This document shows, one piece after another, positions 19,341 to 29,159 of a stretch of 64,000 nucleotides of DNA. Source of the stretch: an uncultured Collinsella sp. (lineage in GTDB: Bacteria > Actinomycetota > Coriobacteriia > Coriobacteriales > Coriobacteriaceae). The stretch covers positions 1 to 64,000 of the forward strand of contig UQIE01000010.1 in NCBI GenBank assembly GCA_900541065.1, read 5' to 3'. How positions within the stretch are numbered: the first letter of the stretch is position 1; each line of letters starts with the position of its first letter. The notes below the pieces were generated by a model. It had not been told where the DNA came from, did not search any database, and saw only the letters and a program-made list of their open reading frames with translations. The position numbers and the translations under genes are program-made.

Positions 19341-20488
19341 AAAGGCTTTCTCTGCAATGGCGCATAACGATCATGACGGCACTGCTCACGTGTGCGGCAT
19401 GCGTGCTGACGAACTGCCTGGTTGGCTATACGGGCATGCGCTACATGGATGCCATCGGCAGTAACATCTCGGCCTTTAACGAAACCAGCGAAAATTCACC
19501 CCAGGCGTTCGACCCAACGAAAGCGACCCCCGATGACAAGGTCACGATCGTCGTAAACGACGCGCAGGAGTCTTTTGGCACGACAACCTGGTGCATCACG
19601 GCTGGAGTCACACTCCTTGGCGGCGTGCTGGCATACTTTGTGAGCGGCCGTGCGCTCAAACCGCTACGAGCTTTTGCAGCCCAGGTTGAGCGTGTGCAGC
19701 CTGACAACCTAAGCGAAATCAGACTCAATGAAGATGTGCCCACCGAGCTACAACGATGCAGCGCCTCTTTCAACGACATGATCGCCCGTCTTGGCGAAGG
19801 ATTCTCTGCACAGCGTCAGTTTACCGGCAACGCCGCACACGAGCTGCGCACCCCGCTCGCCCTTATGCAAGCACAGATTGAACTATTCATCTCCGAGCAC
19901 TCCGGTTTGCAACCCGAAACGGCCGAGCTGCTCGGCCTGCTACAAGAACAAACCGAGCGCATGTCTCGAATGGCCAAGGTATTGCTCGAGATGAGTGAGC
20001 TCCGCAGCGTTCCTTGCGAGGACGATGTTGAACTTGGTCCCTTGTCCGAAGAGGTCCTCACCGACCTTGCGCCACTTGCCGAAAATAAGGGCATAGCCCT
20101 CAATTGTGCTGGAGACGCTTTAGTAATCGGGAGCGACACGCTCCTCTATCGGCTGGTGTTTAACCTGGTCGAAAATGCCATCCGTTACAGCCGCCCCGGC
20201 TCGAATGTCAACGTCTCCATCTGCGACAACGACAGCCATGTGTTCCTGCGAGTCGAGGACCAGGGCCCGGGAATACCCAAGCAGTACCGTGAGAGCATCT
20301 TCCAACCGTTCTTTCGCCTGGATAAATCCCGCAGCAGGGCATACGGCGGCGCAGGACTCGGGCTAGCGCTTGTCTGGGAGATTGCGGCGCTTCACGGTGG
20401 CACGGTAGAGGTCGAAACAAGTTCCGAGAACGGGACCACCATGCTCGTAAGCCTTCCAAAACGATCCGCAGTGTTAACCGAACAGTAA
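19337..20488 (+). CDS. Sensor histidine kinase
   Basis: 383 residues with two membrane helices (ITIMTALLTCAACVLTNCLVG near 11-31; TTWCITAGVTLLGGVLAYFVSG near 86-107), a short outer sensor of about 50 residues, a HAMP-like linker, HisKA (GNAAHELRTPLALMQAQ) and HATPase boxes NLVENAIRYS, EDQGPGIP and GAGLGLALVWEIA. The small outer domain suits detection of a membrane or envelope state. It is translationally coupled to the regulator upstream. Confidence 0.9.
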   Translation: MKRLSLQWRITIMTALLTCAACVLTNCLVGYTGMRYMDAIGSNISAFNETSENSPQAFDPTKATPDDKVTIVVNDAQESFGTTTWCITAGVTLLGGVLAYFVSGRALKPLRAFAAQVERVQPDNLSEIRLNEDVPTELQRCSASFNDMIARLGEGFSAQRQFTGNAAHELRTPLALMQAQIELFISEHSGLQPETAELLGLLQEQTERMSRMAKVLLEMSELRSVPCEDDVELGPLSEEVLTDLAPLAENKGIALNCAGDALVIGSDTLLYRLVFNLVENAIRYSRPGSNVNVSICDNDSHVFLRVEDQGPGIPKQYRESIFQPFFRLDKSRSRAYGGAGLGLALVWEIAALHGGTVEVETSSENGTTMLVSLPKRSAVLTEQ

Positions 20489-20555
20489 AACGAAAGGGGT
20501 CCCGAGCAACAGGAGTACAATTGCTGCATTGTTGCCAGCTGTTGGGAGATGGAAG

Positions 20556-21560
20556 ATGGACTGCGATGGCTACCCATGCGTTCCCATGCCGTTGATGTGC
20601 ACCGCCTTTGTGCCGGGGCAGATTGACGCTGCGGTTGCAGGCATTTCCGACCCCGATTCGCGCGCCATCGCCACGGCAGAAGCGCTGTACTTTCGCGGAC
20701 AGGCCACCCTCGCTGCCAAGACGGCGCGTCCCTATCTTGACGCCACCGATCCCGCACCGCGCTATTCCGCATGCTTTATCTGCGGATATGCCAGTCTGTC
20801 GCTCAACCGTATCGCCGACGCCCGTCGGTGCCTTGCGGGCATCCTCGATACGCCAGCCGACAAAGAATCGCCCGCCATCCACGCCACGCATATCCTGTTC
20901 GCCTCGGCCGCGAGCGTCCTGTTGCACTTGCCTTCCCCGTATTCTGCCGAAGAGTTTTATCCACTTGCGGCGCATCTGCCCGAAGGCCTGCGCCTGTTCG
21001 CCAGCTACGTGATGGCGCACGCCTTGTATCTGCGCGGCGAATACGGCCGCAGCCTAGGCATGGCGGAAAACGCCCTGATTATGAAACAGGGAAGCTATCC
21101 CATCTCGGAACTATTCCTGCACCTGGCAGCTTCCATGGCATGCATGAGCCTCAAGGACATCGACGCCGCAAAAACGCACTTCGGAGCTGCTTGGGACATT
21201 GCGCGCCCCGACGGCCTTATCGAACTCATCGGCGAACACCACGGCCTTTTGCAGGGACTCATCGAGGCATGCCTAAAATCGCAATACCCTGACGATTTCG
21301 CACGTATCATCGAGATTACGTATCGATTCAGCTACGGCTGGCGGCGCATCCACAACCCCGATTCGGGCGAGGACGTTGCCGACGATTTAACGACCACGGA
21401 GTTCACCATGGCCATGCTCGCCTGCCGCGGATGGACCAACGCCGAAATCGCACGCCACATGGGCGTGTCGCCAGGTACCGTTAAAAATCGACTGTCCAAC
21501 GTGTATGCAAAGCTTGGCATCGGCACGCGCACCGAACTGGTCGCGCATATGCTGCGTTAG
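20556..21560 (+). CDS. LuxR-type transcriptional regulator with helical sensor region
   Basis: 334 residues; ATG 20556 has GGGAG 7 bases upstream. About 250 residues of Ala/Leu-rich helices resembling TPR arrays (LRGEYGRSLGMAENALIM, LHLAASMACMSLKDIDAAKTHFG) precede a C-terminal GerE/LuxR HTH (TEFTMAMLACRGWTNAEIARHMGVSPGTVKNRLSNVYAKLGI). This layout is common among coriobacterial regulators of exported proteins and respiratory enzymes. It lies 156 bases before the giant anchored protein and is the obvious candidate to control it. Confidence 0.85.
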   Translation: MDCDGYPCVPMPLMCTAFVPGQIDAAVAGISDPDSRAIATAEALYFRGQATLAAKTARPYLDATDPAPRYSACFICGYASLSLNRIADARRCLAGILDTPADKESPAIHATHILFASAASVLLHLPSPYSAEEFYPLAAHLPEGLRLFASYVMAHALYLRGEYGRSLGMAENALIMKQGSYPISELFLHLAASMACMSLKDIDAAKTHFGAAWDIARPDGLIELIGEHHGLLQGLIEACLKSQYPDDFARIIEITYRFSYGWRRIHNPDSGEDVADDLTTTEFTMAMLACRGWTNAEIARHMGVSPGTVKNRLSNVYAKLGIGTRTELVAHMLR

Positions 21561-21716
21561 CGGCCAGACTGCCTAGCGCGGCACGTGCGCCCCGGAGCCC
21601 CGGCGCTTCGCTCGCTCAAATTGGACATTTTGGCCCTCGGACGGCACTACCGTGACAGGATGCCTTCTCGCAAAATTGGATTATTTCCACCGATACCTGC
21701 GGGATGGGAGCCAAAG

Positions 21717-24700
21717 ATGCTTGATCGCCGTTCGTTACTTGTTGCCGGAGCGTCCTCGCTGGCGAGCATTATGTTGCCGCGCGTGCCGGGAAGCACAAAC
21801 GCCTTCATATTGCCGTTCGCCCCCGCCGAGGCATACGCCGACGAAGATGATCCCTTCAAGGTCTTGGTGCTCTCGCGCACCATGTTTGGTGTGGTCGTGG
21901 TCGACGTCGCCAACAAGAATACGCCCATCACGGGTGCCCAGGTCACGCTCATATCGCGCTATGCCGCAGGCAAGCAGCTCACCGCCACGACCGATGACGA
22001 AGGCACGGCCATCTTTGAGGTCGCCCCTCTTTCAGAAGGCTACGTGGACGAGGCAACGCTTCTCGACGCGTACGACTTTAACGGCGGCATCTCCATTAGC
22101 ATGGCAGGCTACCGCGATGTCGAGATTCCCCTTGCGCGTATCCAGGGCGGCACCGCTATTACCGCACCCACACGTCCGCTCTCCGATGGCGAGCCGTACT
22201 TTCGACAGCTCACGTTCGACGAATGGGACATCCAGTACGCCGACGCCACGTTTATGGCAATGCCAGCGGACGAAGCAGCAAACGACCAGCCCGACACGCA
22301 CGCTTTTACCGTGCAGGCTCATCTGCCGCAGGGCGGGCAGGCAACGTTGCATATCAATAAAGTGATGCCCGCTGCGGGCAGCTCAACCGAAACCGTCACG
22401 CAGATCGGCCAGATCAAGGCCAGCGCATCGGGCGCGGATAATCTGGCGACGTTCACGCTCGAAGACACGTTCCTCGATGCAGCTTCGGGCCTTCTGGAGG
22501 AAGGGTGCAAGCTGCGCTTTATGCTCGACTACCAGGGCAAAACCTACACGCTCTCATCCCCTATGGCCGTTGTCACCGCGCCGGCCGCAAAGGCGGAATC
22601 GGGCTCGACCACCATCATTCCCACCACCATGGACCAAGAGATCACTCCGTTTGATTTCCCCGCGGCGTTTCCCGGTATCGGCGGCAATAAGTTCACGTGC
22701 TGGATGCCCACATTTCCCATTCTGTTCGATTTCTCGTTTGCTGGATACGTGCTGTTTGGCGGAGGGTACAAACCAGCTAGCTATATGAACGATTCGGGCA
22801 ACCCTGATCCGGAATACTGGAAGAAATCGCCGCGCGAGTCGGGCGCCAAGCAGGCAAACCGCTACCTCGACGAGATGGAGGGGAAGTGGAATCAGTACAA
22901 GAGGATGAGTGCCGGTTCGGGCACCGATCCAAGAAACACCAAGCTCCTTCGCCACCATTGCACGCCGCTGTTCACGATGGATATCGCCACACAGCCGTAC
23001 GGCTCGCTCGCCTACGATTGGGTGGGCAAAACCTGGGGTAACAACAACGACCCCGCATACGGCAATATTAAGGCCCTCTTCCAGATAAGAACCGACCTCA
23101 ATTGGACCGAGCAGTTTACCCTAGGACCGGTGCCATTTTTCCTAAACGTCAACCCCTGGGTGCTGGCAAAACTGGCGCTCGCCGTGGGTGCCCACACGCA
23201 CGGCAGCGGCGCGGCGTTTTTTAAAAACATTTCGCTCGACTATTCAAACACGTCGGGCTCGTTCACCATCCAGATCGGGCTTGCCGTCACCTTTGGCGCC
23301 GGCGTTGCAGGCGTCGCTTCGTCTGCCGTGCGCGGCGCCGCATCCCTCACGCTGTTCATTGGGTACGAGAAGGCAGATGGACACCAGCTTCCGCGACTGC
23401 GCGTAGGTGCAGACGTCGATGTCGATGTGATACTCCAATTCGTAATGTTCAAGTGGACCACCAAGGCTTGGTCGGGGTCGTGGCCCACGCTCATCGATTC
23501 GTGGAATATGTCGGTGAACAATGGCGACCAGTATGTGCTCCAGCGCTCTGAGCTCGCATTGGGTGGAGATACGCCTTATACGCTGGATGCCTGCTTCGGC
23601 TCGGCCGGCAACATTGAGGCGGGCGGCGTGCCGCAATTTATCGCATCGGCCACCATTGTCACCAACGCCGAGCTGCTCGCGCGCGCCGAGGTTAAAGCCG
23701 CTGCCGTAAACGCCGCGCCTGTCGCACGCGATTGGGAGCAAGCGGTCACGCGCATTGAACTCGAGGCAGATGCGGAGAGCGACGACACGGGACAGGTCGA
23801 ACATTTCGTCCACGTGCTGATGGAGAACGATGAAAATGCCGCGCCGATGTATGAGTACACCTATATCGGTCAGGCAACAAACGCCGTTGCGGACCCGAAC
23901 GCCAATTCTGCCGGCGTGTCGGAGGACGAGCGTGGCGGCATCAAGCCCTCGAGCGACAACGTGCTGTTTGCCGGCGTGCTCAGCGAAGCCCACATGAAGC
24001 TGGCAATGATTGCCGGCGTAGAATGCCTGTTCCGTATCGCCTCGGTGCGCTACGGCGACAATGGTCGCTCGCGCCTGGTGGTACACACAAAGGCAAACGG
24101 AACGTGGTCCGCTCCCACGCCTGTGGACTTTCCCCTTGGGTTTGGCGAGAACGACGTGGAGCGCGACGGCATATACGATTACGACTTCGACGTAGTGGAG
24201 TATACGGACGGAAGAGGAAACCAGGACGCCCACGTGCTGCTGGTCTCGGGCGAGCGCCCCGCCGGCGACGACACCCTTTTCGATATGGCAAGCACAGCCG
24301 GCATACTGTCCGTTGTGCGCCTGCGCATAAGCAACGACGGAGTTCGCGTGGTATCGCACACGTCGTGGCGCAGCATCTCGCGCGGCCGCCTTCAGGAGGA
24401 TGGCTACCATTGCCTGCAGTGCCCACGCATCACGGTGGGCAAGACACTTGTCGACGGGCGCCTGTCGGGCGCCTACCTCCACCGCCGCGGAACCACCGCA
24501 GAAAAGACGCTCGGCAGCGAGGCCGAGGTTGCGCTGGAGTGCTTTACCCTGTGGTCGGACGTTTCGGGCGACAGTCTCACGTTCCGTCAGGTCCTCCGCT
24601 TTCCGCAGGCACCGTCGAGCATCGAGCTCGGCGCGCCCGAGAATATCAACGGCAAAATGGTGGTGCCCATTGCATACGAGACCGCAGGCGGTTGTGGCTG

Positions 24701-26084
24701 TGCATCGTACGCCGTGATCGGCCAGTCCATTGCGAGCTGGGGCGTTATGTCGCCAGATGCCACAGTACCCCACGCGGTGCCGTGGCCGCAGCACACGGGC
24801 TTTTTGGCTACCGTCAACGAGCAACTGCAGCATATTACTTGGACGCGAGGCGCATCGGCATTTGCAACGCAGCCCGTGGGTGCCGCAGGCTGTGGCCCGG
24901 CATCGTTTAGCGTAAGCAACAACGGCAGGTGCGTGCTCTATGTAGAGAACACCGATGGCAAGGTGGGGCAAACCTACGACGAAGAAGGCAACCCGGTAGC
25001 AGTGATGGGCAAGCACTTCCGCATCTTCGCCAGCACCTTGGCAGGCGATCTGTTTACGGAGCCGTTCGTGATGTGCGAGCTGGACCATCCCGTCGATCAG
25101 ATAACGACATTTTTGACGTCGGGGAGCATGCTCTCCGCGCTCGCCACGCACATTGTGAGCGCGGAGAAGAGCGAGGCAGAACTACACGGCATCGAAGTGC
25201 CCTTGGTGGCGTGTGCCACTCCGACGGGCGCAGTCGCTACCTCGGGCGCGGTGGTGCCCGGAGCAGCAGGCGAATCCTTCATGGTCACGGTGCGAAACGA
25301 CGGCAACACCTTGCTGACCGCCGGCACAATCGATCTGTACCGAGAGGGCTCCAGCCAGCCGTTCTCCAGCGCATCCATCGGGTTCGGAGCGAACGCACGC
25401 ATGGCATCGATCTACGATCCGGAGCTTGCCGAGGACGCTTCGGTCAACGACATGGCACACGTGAAGTACGCGCTCGAAACGCTGGGCACACCTTTTGCAA
25501 CGCACCCGCTGGTAGCCGACAGTGGCAACGCCGTGCTGGCACCGGGTTGCACGGCACAGTTCCGCATGAGCTTCGCTATCCCCGAGAGTTGGAGCGACGA
25601 AGTGGGCAAACGCGTAACGCTGTATGCGAAGGCGCGTAATCTGGTGGCGCTCGATCCCGTAACGCTCGAGGAAATTCGACCGGGCGCAAACTCGGCGCTG
25701 GGTGCCGTACTGCACGAGCTTCATGTGCCCGACGCGGCATGCGAACGCTCAGAAGTTCAGGTCGGCGTATGCGACAGCGCGGATACGACAGAACTTCACG
25801 ACGCCCCGATGACAGTAGACGACGATGGCGGCTCGAGTGGCGGCGGTACCGACGAGGGCGGCGGCTCCGGCGGAAGGAGCTCCGGCAGTGGCAAGGACCA
25901 CAGCAATAACAAGCGCTCCGGAAAAGCGGGCGCGCTCGCTGGCACGGGCGATGTCAATGCTCCCCTTACGGCAGCCGCTACAGCACTCGCCGCGGCAGGC
26001 GCCGGCCTCATCGCCTACAGCGCCCGCCGCACGGCGCTCGAAAAAGACACCGCCAATGAGGTCAATTCGGATAGGTCTCGCTAG
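21717..26084 (+). CDS. Giant Tat-exported, sortase-anchored surface protein
   Basis: ATG 21717 has GGGAG 6 bases before it and begins MLDRRSLLVAGASSLASIM, a twin-arginine signal. The 1455-residue protein then shows an Ig/carboxypeptidase-regulatory-like beta domain (NKNTPITGAQVTLISR), large regions of unknown fold, two stretches that look beta-propeller-like in the second half, and a Gly/Ser-rich spacer. The C-terminus has a sortase signal LAGTGD (1407-1412), a hydrophobic helix and a basic tail. LAxTG is the class E sortase motif. Exporting a folded protein by Tat and then anchoring it suggests a cofactor or fast-folding domain. I do not recognise its ligand or activity. Confidence 0.85.
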   Translation: MLDRRSLLVAGASSLASIMLPRVPGSTNAFILPFAPAEAYADEDDPFKVLVLSRTMFGVVVVDVANKNTPITGAQVTLISRYAAGKQLTATTDDEGTAIFEVAPLSEGYVDEATLLDAYDFNGGISISMAGYRDVEIPLARIQGGTAITAPTRPLSDGEPYFRQLTFDEWDIQYADATFMAMPADEAANDQPDTHAFTVQAHLPQGGQATLHINKVMPAAGSSTETVTQIGQIKASASGADNLATFTLEDTFLDAASGLLEEGCKLRFMLDYQGKTYTLSSPMAVVTAPAAKAESGSTTIIPTTMDQEITPFDFPAAFPGIGGNKFTCWMPTFPILFDFSFAGYVLFGGGYKPASYMNDSGNPDPEYWKKSPRESGAKQANRYLDEMEGKWNQYKRMSAGSGTDPRNTKLLRHHCTPLFTMDIATQPYGSLAYDWVGKTWGNNNDPAYGNIKALFQIRTDLNWTEQFTLGPVPFFLNVNPWVLAKLALAVGAHTHGSGAAFFKNISLDYSNTSGSFTIQIGLAVTFGAGVAGVASSAVRGAASLTLFIGYEKADGHQLPRLRVGADVDVDVILQFVMFKWTTKAWSGSWPTLIDSWNMSVNNGDQYVLQRSELALGGDTPYTLDACFGSAGNIEAGGVPQFIASATIVTNAELLARAEVKAAAVNAAPVARDWEQAVTRIELEADAESDDTGQVEHFVHVLMENDENAAPMYEYTYIGQATNAVADPNANSAGVSEDERGGIKPSSDNVLFAGVLSEAHMKLAMIAGVECLFRIASVRYGDNGRSRLVVHTKANGTWSAPTPVDFPLGFGENDVERDGIYDYDFDVVEYTDGRGNQDAHVLLVSGERPAGDDTLFDMASTAGILSVVRLRISNDGVRVVSHTSWRSISRGRLQEDGYHCLQCPRITVGKTLVDGRLSGAYLHRRGTTAEKTLGSEAEVALECFTLWSDVSGDSLTFRQVLRFPQAPSSIELGAPENINGKMVVPIAYETAGGCGCASYAVIGQSIASWGVMSPDATVPHAVPWPQHTGFLATVNEQLQHITWTRGASAFATQPVGAAGCGPASFSVSNNGRCVLYVENTDGKVGQTYDEEGNPVAVMGKHFRIFASTLAGDLFTEPFVMCELDHPVDQITTFLTSGSMLSALATHIVSAEKSEAELHGIEVPLVACATPTGAVATSGAVVPGAAGESFMVTVRNDGNTLLTAGTIDLYREGSSQPFSSASIGFGANARMASIYDPELAEDASVNDMAHVKYALETLGTPFATHPLVADSGNAVLAPGCTAQFRMSFAIPESWSDEVGKRVTLYAKARNLVALDPVTLEEIRPGANSALGAVLHELHVPDAACERSEVQVGVCDSADTTELHDAPMTVDDDGGSSGGGTDEGGGSGGRSSGSGKDHSNNKRSGKAGALAGTGDVNAPLTAAATALAAAGAGLIAYSARRTALEKDTANEVNSDRSR

Positions 26085-26135
26085 CTCCTAGTTACTTTTG
26101 TGAGAGACGCCGACTCGGCTCATCGAACACCAAAA

Positions 26136-26166
26136 GGGGCTGGCCCCGATAACTCGGAGCCAGCCC
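26136..26166. terminator. Hairpin between convergent genes
   Basis: GGGCTGG (26137-26143) and CCAGCCC (26160-26166) form the stem; an AAAA run on the left gives U-residues for the leftward gene. Confidence 0.6.
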
Positions 26167-26196
26167 TGAGTCGCCTGACATGGGAATCGCAACCCG

Positions 26197-27216
26197 CTAC
26201 TTGAGCTTCAATGCCTCCATCATGGGCGCGGCGGCGTCCCAATCGATCTTCCAGCCAATCGACACGCGGACGGTCTCGCCCGTCGCGGGAGCCGTCGCAA
26301 ACAGCGTATGGCCGTTGTCGGGACCGGTAAAGCGCAGCCACGTTATGCCGTTGTACTCGACCTGGTCGGTTGTTGTCTCCTTGCCTTCGTAGACCTGCTC
26401 TAGGCTTGCAACCTCTTCCTCCGGCGAGCGCGGGAAGATGCTGATGTTCAGGCGTCCTCCAGTCTCGTCGTGGAAGAAGTTTGCCTTTTCGCGCTCTTCG
26501 TCGGACGAATCCAGCGTGTACCCATCGGCGGCCTCGATGCTGTACGATGCGCAGTCGATGCCCGTTAAATCTGCCTTCTCGCCAGAATCGGCCACGCCGC
26601 CGGCCGCCTTGAACTCCTTGGTCTCGCATCCCGTGGTGTCAAAGTGCATGGCCTCATGATTCTTGGCGGGGGCATAAGCGTCTACGAACTCGACAGTGAT
26701 GGGCCCGTAGTACGCCGTCTTGGGCGCCCAGAAATACACGTACTCAACGGTCTCGCCCGGGCCGATATCTGGCCTCTCGGAAAGGTCGATGCCCTCGTGC
26801 AGCTCATCGGGAGCCTCGCTTGCAACGTAGTCGAGCACGGCCGCCTTGCCGGAAGTAAACAACGGGTCGCCTGCCTCAAGATCGCCCTGGGCAGCATGCA
26901 CGTTAAAGGAACTGAACGTCCTGTTCTTTGTGTTGTTGTTGGTGATCTTGATGTGCAGGTAAAAGCCGTCCTGCAGCTTGGCATCGCCGCGATAGAACGT
27001 ACCGTGAGCCACCGACTCATAGGTAATGCCTGCCACCTCGACCGTCTGCGAATCATAGGCCCTGGGCTTTTCCTGCACAGGCGCGCTGCCGCCCGAACCG
27101 CCAGGCGAGCCGCTCGGAGCACTACCGCCACAGCCGGCCACTGTACACGCCAGCACGGCCGAAAGCGTCACGGTGGGAATTCCTAACAGCAGTTTCTTTG
27201 TCATGGGCCTCATCAT
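26197..27216 (-). CDS. Lipoprotein of unknown function
   Basis: ATG 27216 (MMRPMTKK) is chosen for GGAG 8 bases upstream. A lipobox (LACTVAGCGG) and a Gly/Ser/Pro linker lead to an outer beta-rich domain that looks like a DUF4352-type immunoglobulin fold (LHIKITNNNTKNRTF, PGETVEYVYFWAP) and a second C-terminal domain (VEYNGITWLRFTG). 339 residues. It is convergent with the giant surface protein and may be a separate unit; nothing ties it to a pathway. Confidence 0.75.
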   Translation of the reverse strand: MMRPMTKKLLLGIPTVTLSAVLACTVAGCGGSAPSGSPGGSGGSAPVQEKPRAYDSQTVEVAGITYESVAHGTFYRGDAKLQDGFYLHIKITNNNTKNRTFSSFNVHAAQGDLEAGDPLFTSGKAAVLDYVASEAPDELHEGIDLSERPDIGPGETVEYVYFWAPKTAYYGPITVEFVDAYAPAKNHEAMHFDTTGCETKEFKAAGGVADSGEKADLTGIDCASYSIEAADGYTLDSSDEEREKANFFHDETGGRLNISIFPRSPEEEVASLEQVYEGKETTTDQVEYNGITWLRFTGPDNGHTLFATAPATGETVRVSIGWKIDWDAAAPMMEALKLK

Positions 27217-27619
27217 TCTCACCGCTCCTTTCGGCTTGCAGCTCATCCATTGCCCGAGTCCCAAGTCGACCCCGTGGCATCGGCTTCCACTATGAGCGTA
27301 TGACGAAACACGGCGCCGGCGAAGTGACCCGTGGCCCAAATAACGACCCACCAGCGTTCCTTATGGGCCAAAAGAACTCGCACATGCACGCCCCCGGCCC
27401 ATAAAACGAGACGTCTGTCCCAATGTTCGATTCGATCCAACAATCCGCACGACACGTTTTCGACAACGTATCCAACCGCAAACGCAGCAAGACGCATTCG
27501 GCCGCCTTCAAATTTACTCGGGCAGAACCGACTCGGTTTTGTCCGAGTAAACTCGAGCATAAACTGATCCATGCGATACAATTAACTCGGACAAAACCGA
27601 GTCGGAAGGAACCGAGTAA
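27217..27619. other. 403-bp gap holding repeats but no convincing gene
   Basis: The left part has a weak TGGCCCA/TGGGCCA inverted pair near 27331-27369 and conflicting overlapping frames with no ribosome sites. The right part is filled by the repeat cluster at 27512-27605 in front of the ATPase gene. Confidence 0.5.
27512..27605. repeat. Three-unit ACTCGG...ACCGA repeat cluster upstream of an ATPase gene
   Basis: A 21-bp segment (27528-27548, CCGACTCGGTTTTGTCCGAG plus T) is perfectly inverted at 27585-27605. A third, imperfect copy in direct orientation lies at 27512-27535. A further partial GGAACCGAGTAA overlaps the start region at 27608. The cluster ends about 15 bases before the GTG of the ATPase gene, which places it over the promoter and suggests an operator or autoregulatory site. 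Confidence 0.7.
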
Positions 27620-29002
27620 GTGGAATTTATTGGCAGGGAGCGTGAGCTCGCCCGTATTAAGAAAACGCTCAAAGCACCCGAGCAGCGCAATGTTCTCATC
27701 TACGGCAGGCGTCGCGTCGGAAAAAGTGAGCTCATCAAGCAGGCGCTAACCGATTTGTCGGACGTCGCAACGGTCTATTACGAGTGCCGCCAAACCTCCG
27801 AGGCAGACAACCTCGAGAGTCTGTCCGTCCTTGTTGCTGAAGCGCTGAGCTTTCCTCCGCTCGCCTTCACAGGCATCCGCGAGCTCATCGAATTTCTGTT
27901 TGCCCAAGCTAAAGACAAGAACATTACCCTCGTTCTCGACGAATACCCCTACTTGAGAGATGCGGTTAAAGGCCTAGACAGCATTCTTCAGACCTCAATC
28001 GACGCCCACAGGGAAGACTCACGTTTAAACATTGTCCTGTGCGGCTCCTACGTTGAGATTATGAAATCCCTCATCGAGCATGAAAGCCCCCTCTACGGGC
28101 GAATTGATCTCGCGCTTGAGCTTAAGCCCATGGATTACTTTGACGCTGCGAAGTTCTATCCCGCGTTCTCGCCCGAGGACAAGGTGCGGCTCTATAGCGT
28201 TTTTGGCGGTATCCCCTTTTACAATCGCCTCATCGATCAATCCCAAAGCGTACGCGACAACATCATCGAGCTCGTCACGGAACCTGGCGCCCGCTTAGAA
28301 AGCGAGGTGCCGTCCTATCTCAACGCCGAGATCTCGAAGATGACCAACGCCAACGAAGTTTTCGGGGCTCTCGCACAAGGCTACTCCCGTTGGGGGGACG
28401 TGCTGGCACAGTCGCACGTCTCGAGCGGTCCGGCCATGGCAGACGTGCTCGACAAGCTCATGTCACTCGAAATCGTCCAAAAGCGTGCACCCATCAACGA
28501 CCCTACGAACAAGCGCAAGTCTGGCTACTTTGTAGTGGATCCGCTTTCGCTCTTTTACTATCGCTATGTTTTCCGCAATGCCTCAGCGCGTCAGCTGCTC
28601 GACTCGGAAGTCTTCTATGATCGTCACGTCTTCCAAGACTTCGAGGAAAACTACGTTCCTCATATGTTCGAGGAGATCTGCCGTCAATACCTCGTGCGGC
28701 AGAACAGGACCGGCAAGATCGAACCAGCTTTCGACGCCATAGGCAAGTACTGGTACGACGACCCCGCAAACAAAACGAGCGGCGAATTCGATGTGGTAAC
28801 GCAAGACCCCGAGGGCTACGCATTCTACGAAGCAAAGTTCCGCAAATCCCCCATCACGCAAAAAATGGTCGACGAGGAAATCGCCCAAGTCGAGGCAACG
28901 GGACTCAAGTGCCATCGCTATGGATTCTTCTCCCGTTCGGGCTTCGAAGCTGGCGAAAGCGATCGAACCGTCTTCATCGACCTGCCGCAGATGTTTGGAT
29001 AG
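27620..29002 (+). CDS. Archaeal-type AAA ATPase with DUF234 C-terminal domain
   Basis: GTG start with AAGGA 9 bases upstream. The 460-residue protein has Walker A YGRRRVGKSELI (28-39), Walker B ITLVLDEYPYL, an arginine-containing LCGSYVEIM segment, and a C-terminal nuclease-like DUF234 region (DPANKTSGEFDVVTQDPEGYAFYEAKF) whose D...E-x-K residues fit a PD-(D/E)XK fold. Function of the family is not established; related genes at 33539-34828 and 63866-64000 belong to the sister DUF4143 type. It is preceded by an unusual inverted-repeat cluster. Confidence 0.85.
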   Translation: MEFIGRERELARIKKTLKAPEQRNVLIYGRRRVGKSELIKQALTDLSDVATVYYECRQTSEADNLESLSVLVAEALSFPPLAFTGIRELIEFLFAQAKDKNITLVLDEYPYLRDAVKGLDSILQTSIDAHREDSRLNIVLCGSYVEIMKSLIEHESPLYGRIDLALELKPMDYFDAAKFYPAFSPEDKVRLYSVFGGIPFYNRLIDQSQSVRDNIIELVTEPGARLESEVPSYLNAEISKMTNANEVFGALAQGYSRWGDVLAQSHVSSGPAMADVLDKLMSLEIVQKRAPINDPTNKRKSGYFVVDPLSLFYYRYVFRNASARQLLDSEVFYDRHVFQDFEENYVPHMFEEICRQYLVRQNRTGKIEPAFDAIGKYWYDDPANKTSGEFDVVTQDPEGYAFYEAKFRKSPITQKMVDEEIAQVEATGLKCHRYGFFSRSGFEAGESDRTVFIDLPQMFG

Positions 29003-29076
29003 GACAGGACAGGTCCCTCCCGCATTCCAAGCATTCATTATCTAATCGAACGATTGTTCGATGGATTTCGTGTTGG

Positions 29077-29105
29077 TTGGAATCGTCTGTGGGCTGGGCT
29101 ATGCT
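29077..29105 (+). promoter_or_regulatory. Likely sigma-70-type promoter of the topoisomerase pair
   Basis: TTGGAA (29077-29082) and TATGCT (29100-29105) are separated by 17 bases and lie about 55 bases before the topoisomerase start. Confidence 0.55.
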
Positions 29106-29159
29106 ACCTTGACTATCTATATGACTAAAACGCAGCAAAGGAGCACCAAGAGAGCGAGC

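Noticed and set aside
23244..25151. Very long open frame opposite the giant surface protein, and similar ones opposite the topoisomerase, PTS, kinase and aminotransferase genes
   Set aside because: They mirror real genes in G+C-rich DNA, have unnatural composition and no ribosome sites or family motifs.
27243..27581. Leftward 112-codon frame before the DUF234 ATPase
   Set aside because: Conflicts with another overlapping frame, is rich in Trp/Cys/Arg without pattern, lacks a ribosome site and crosses the repeat cluster.
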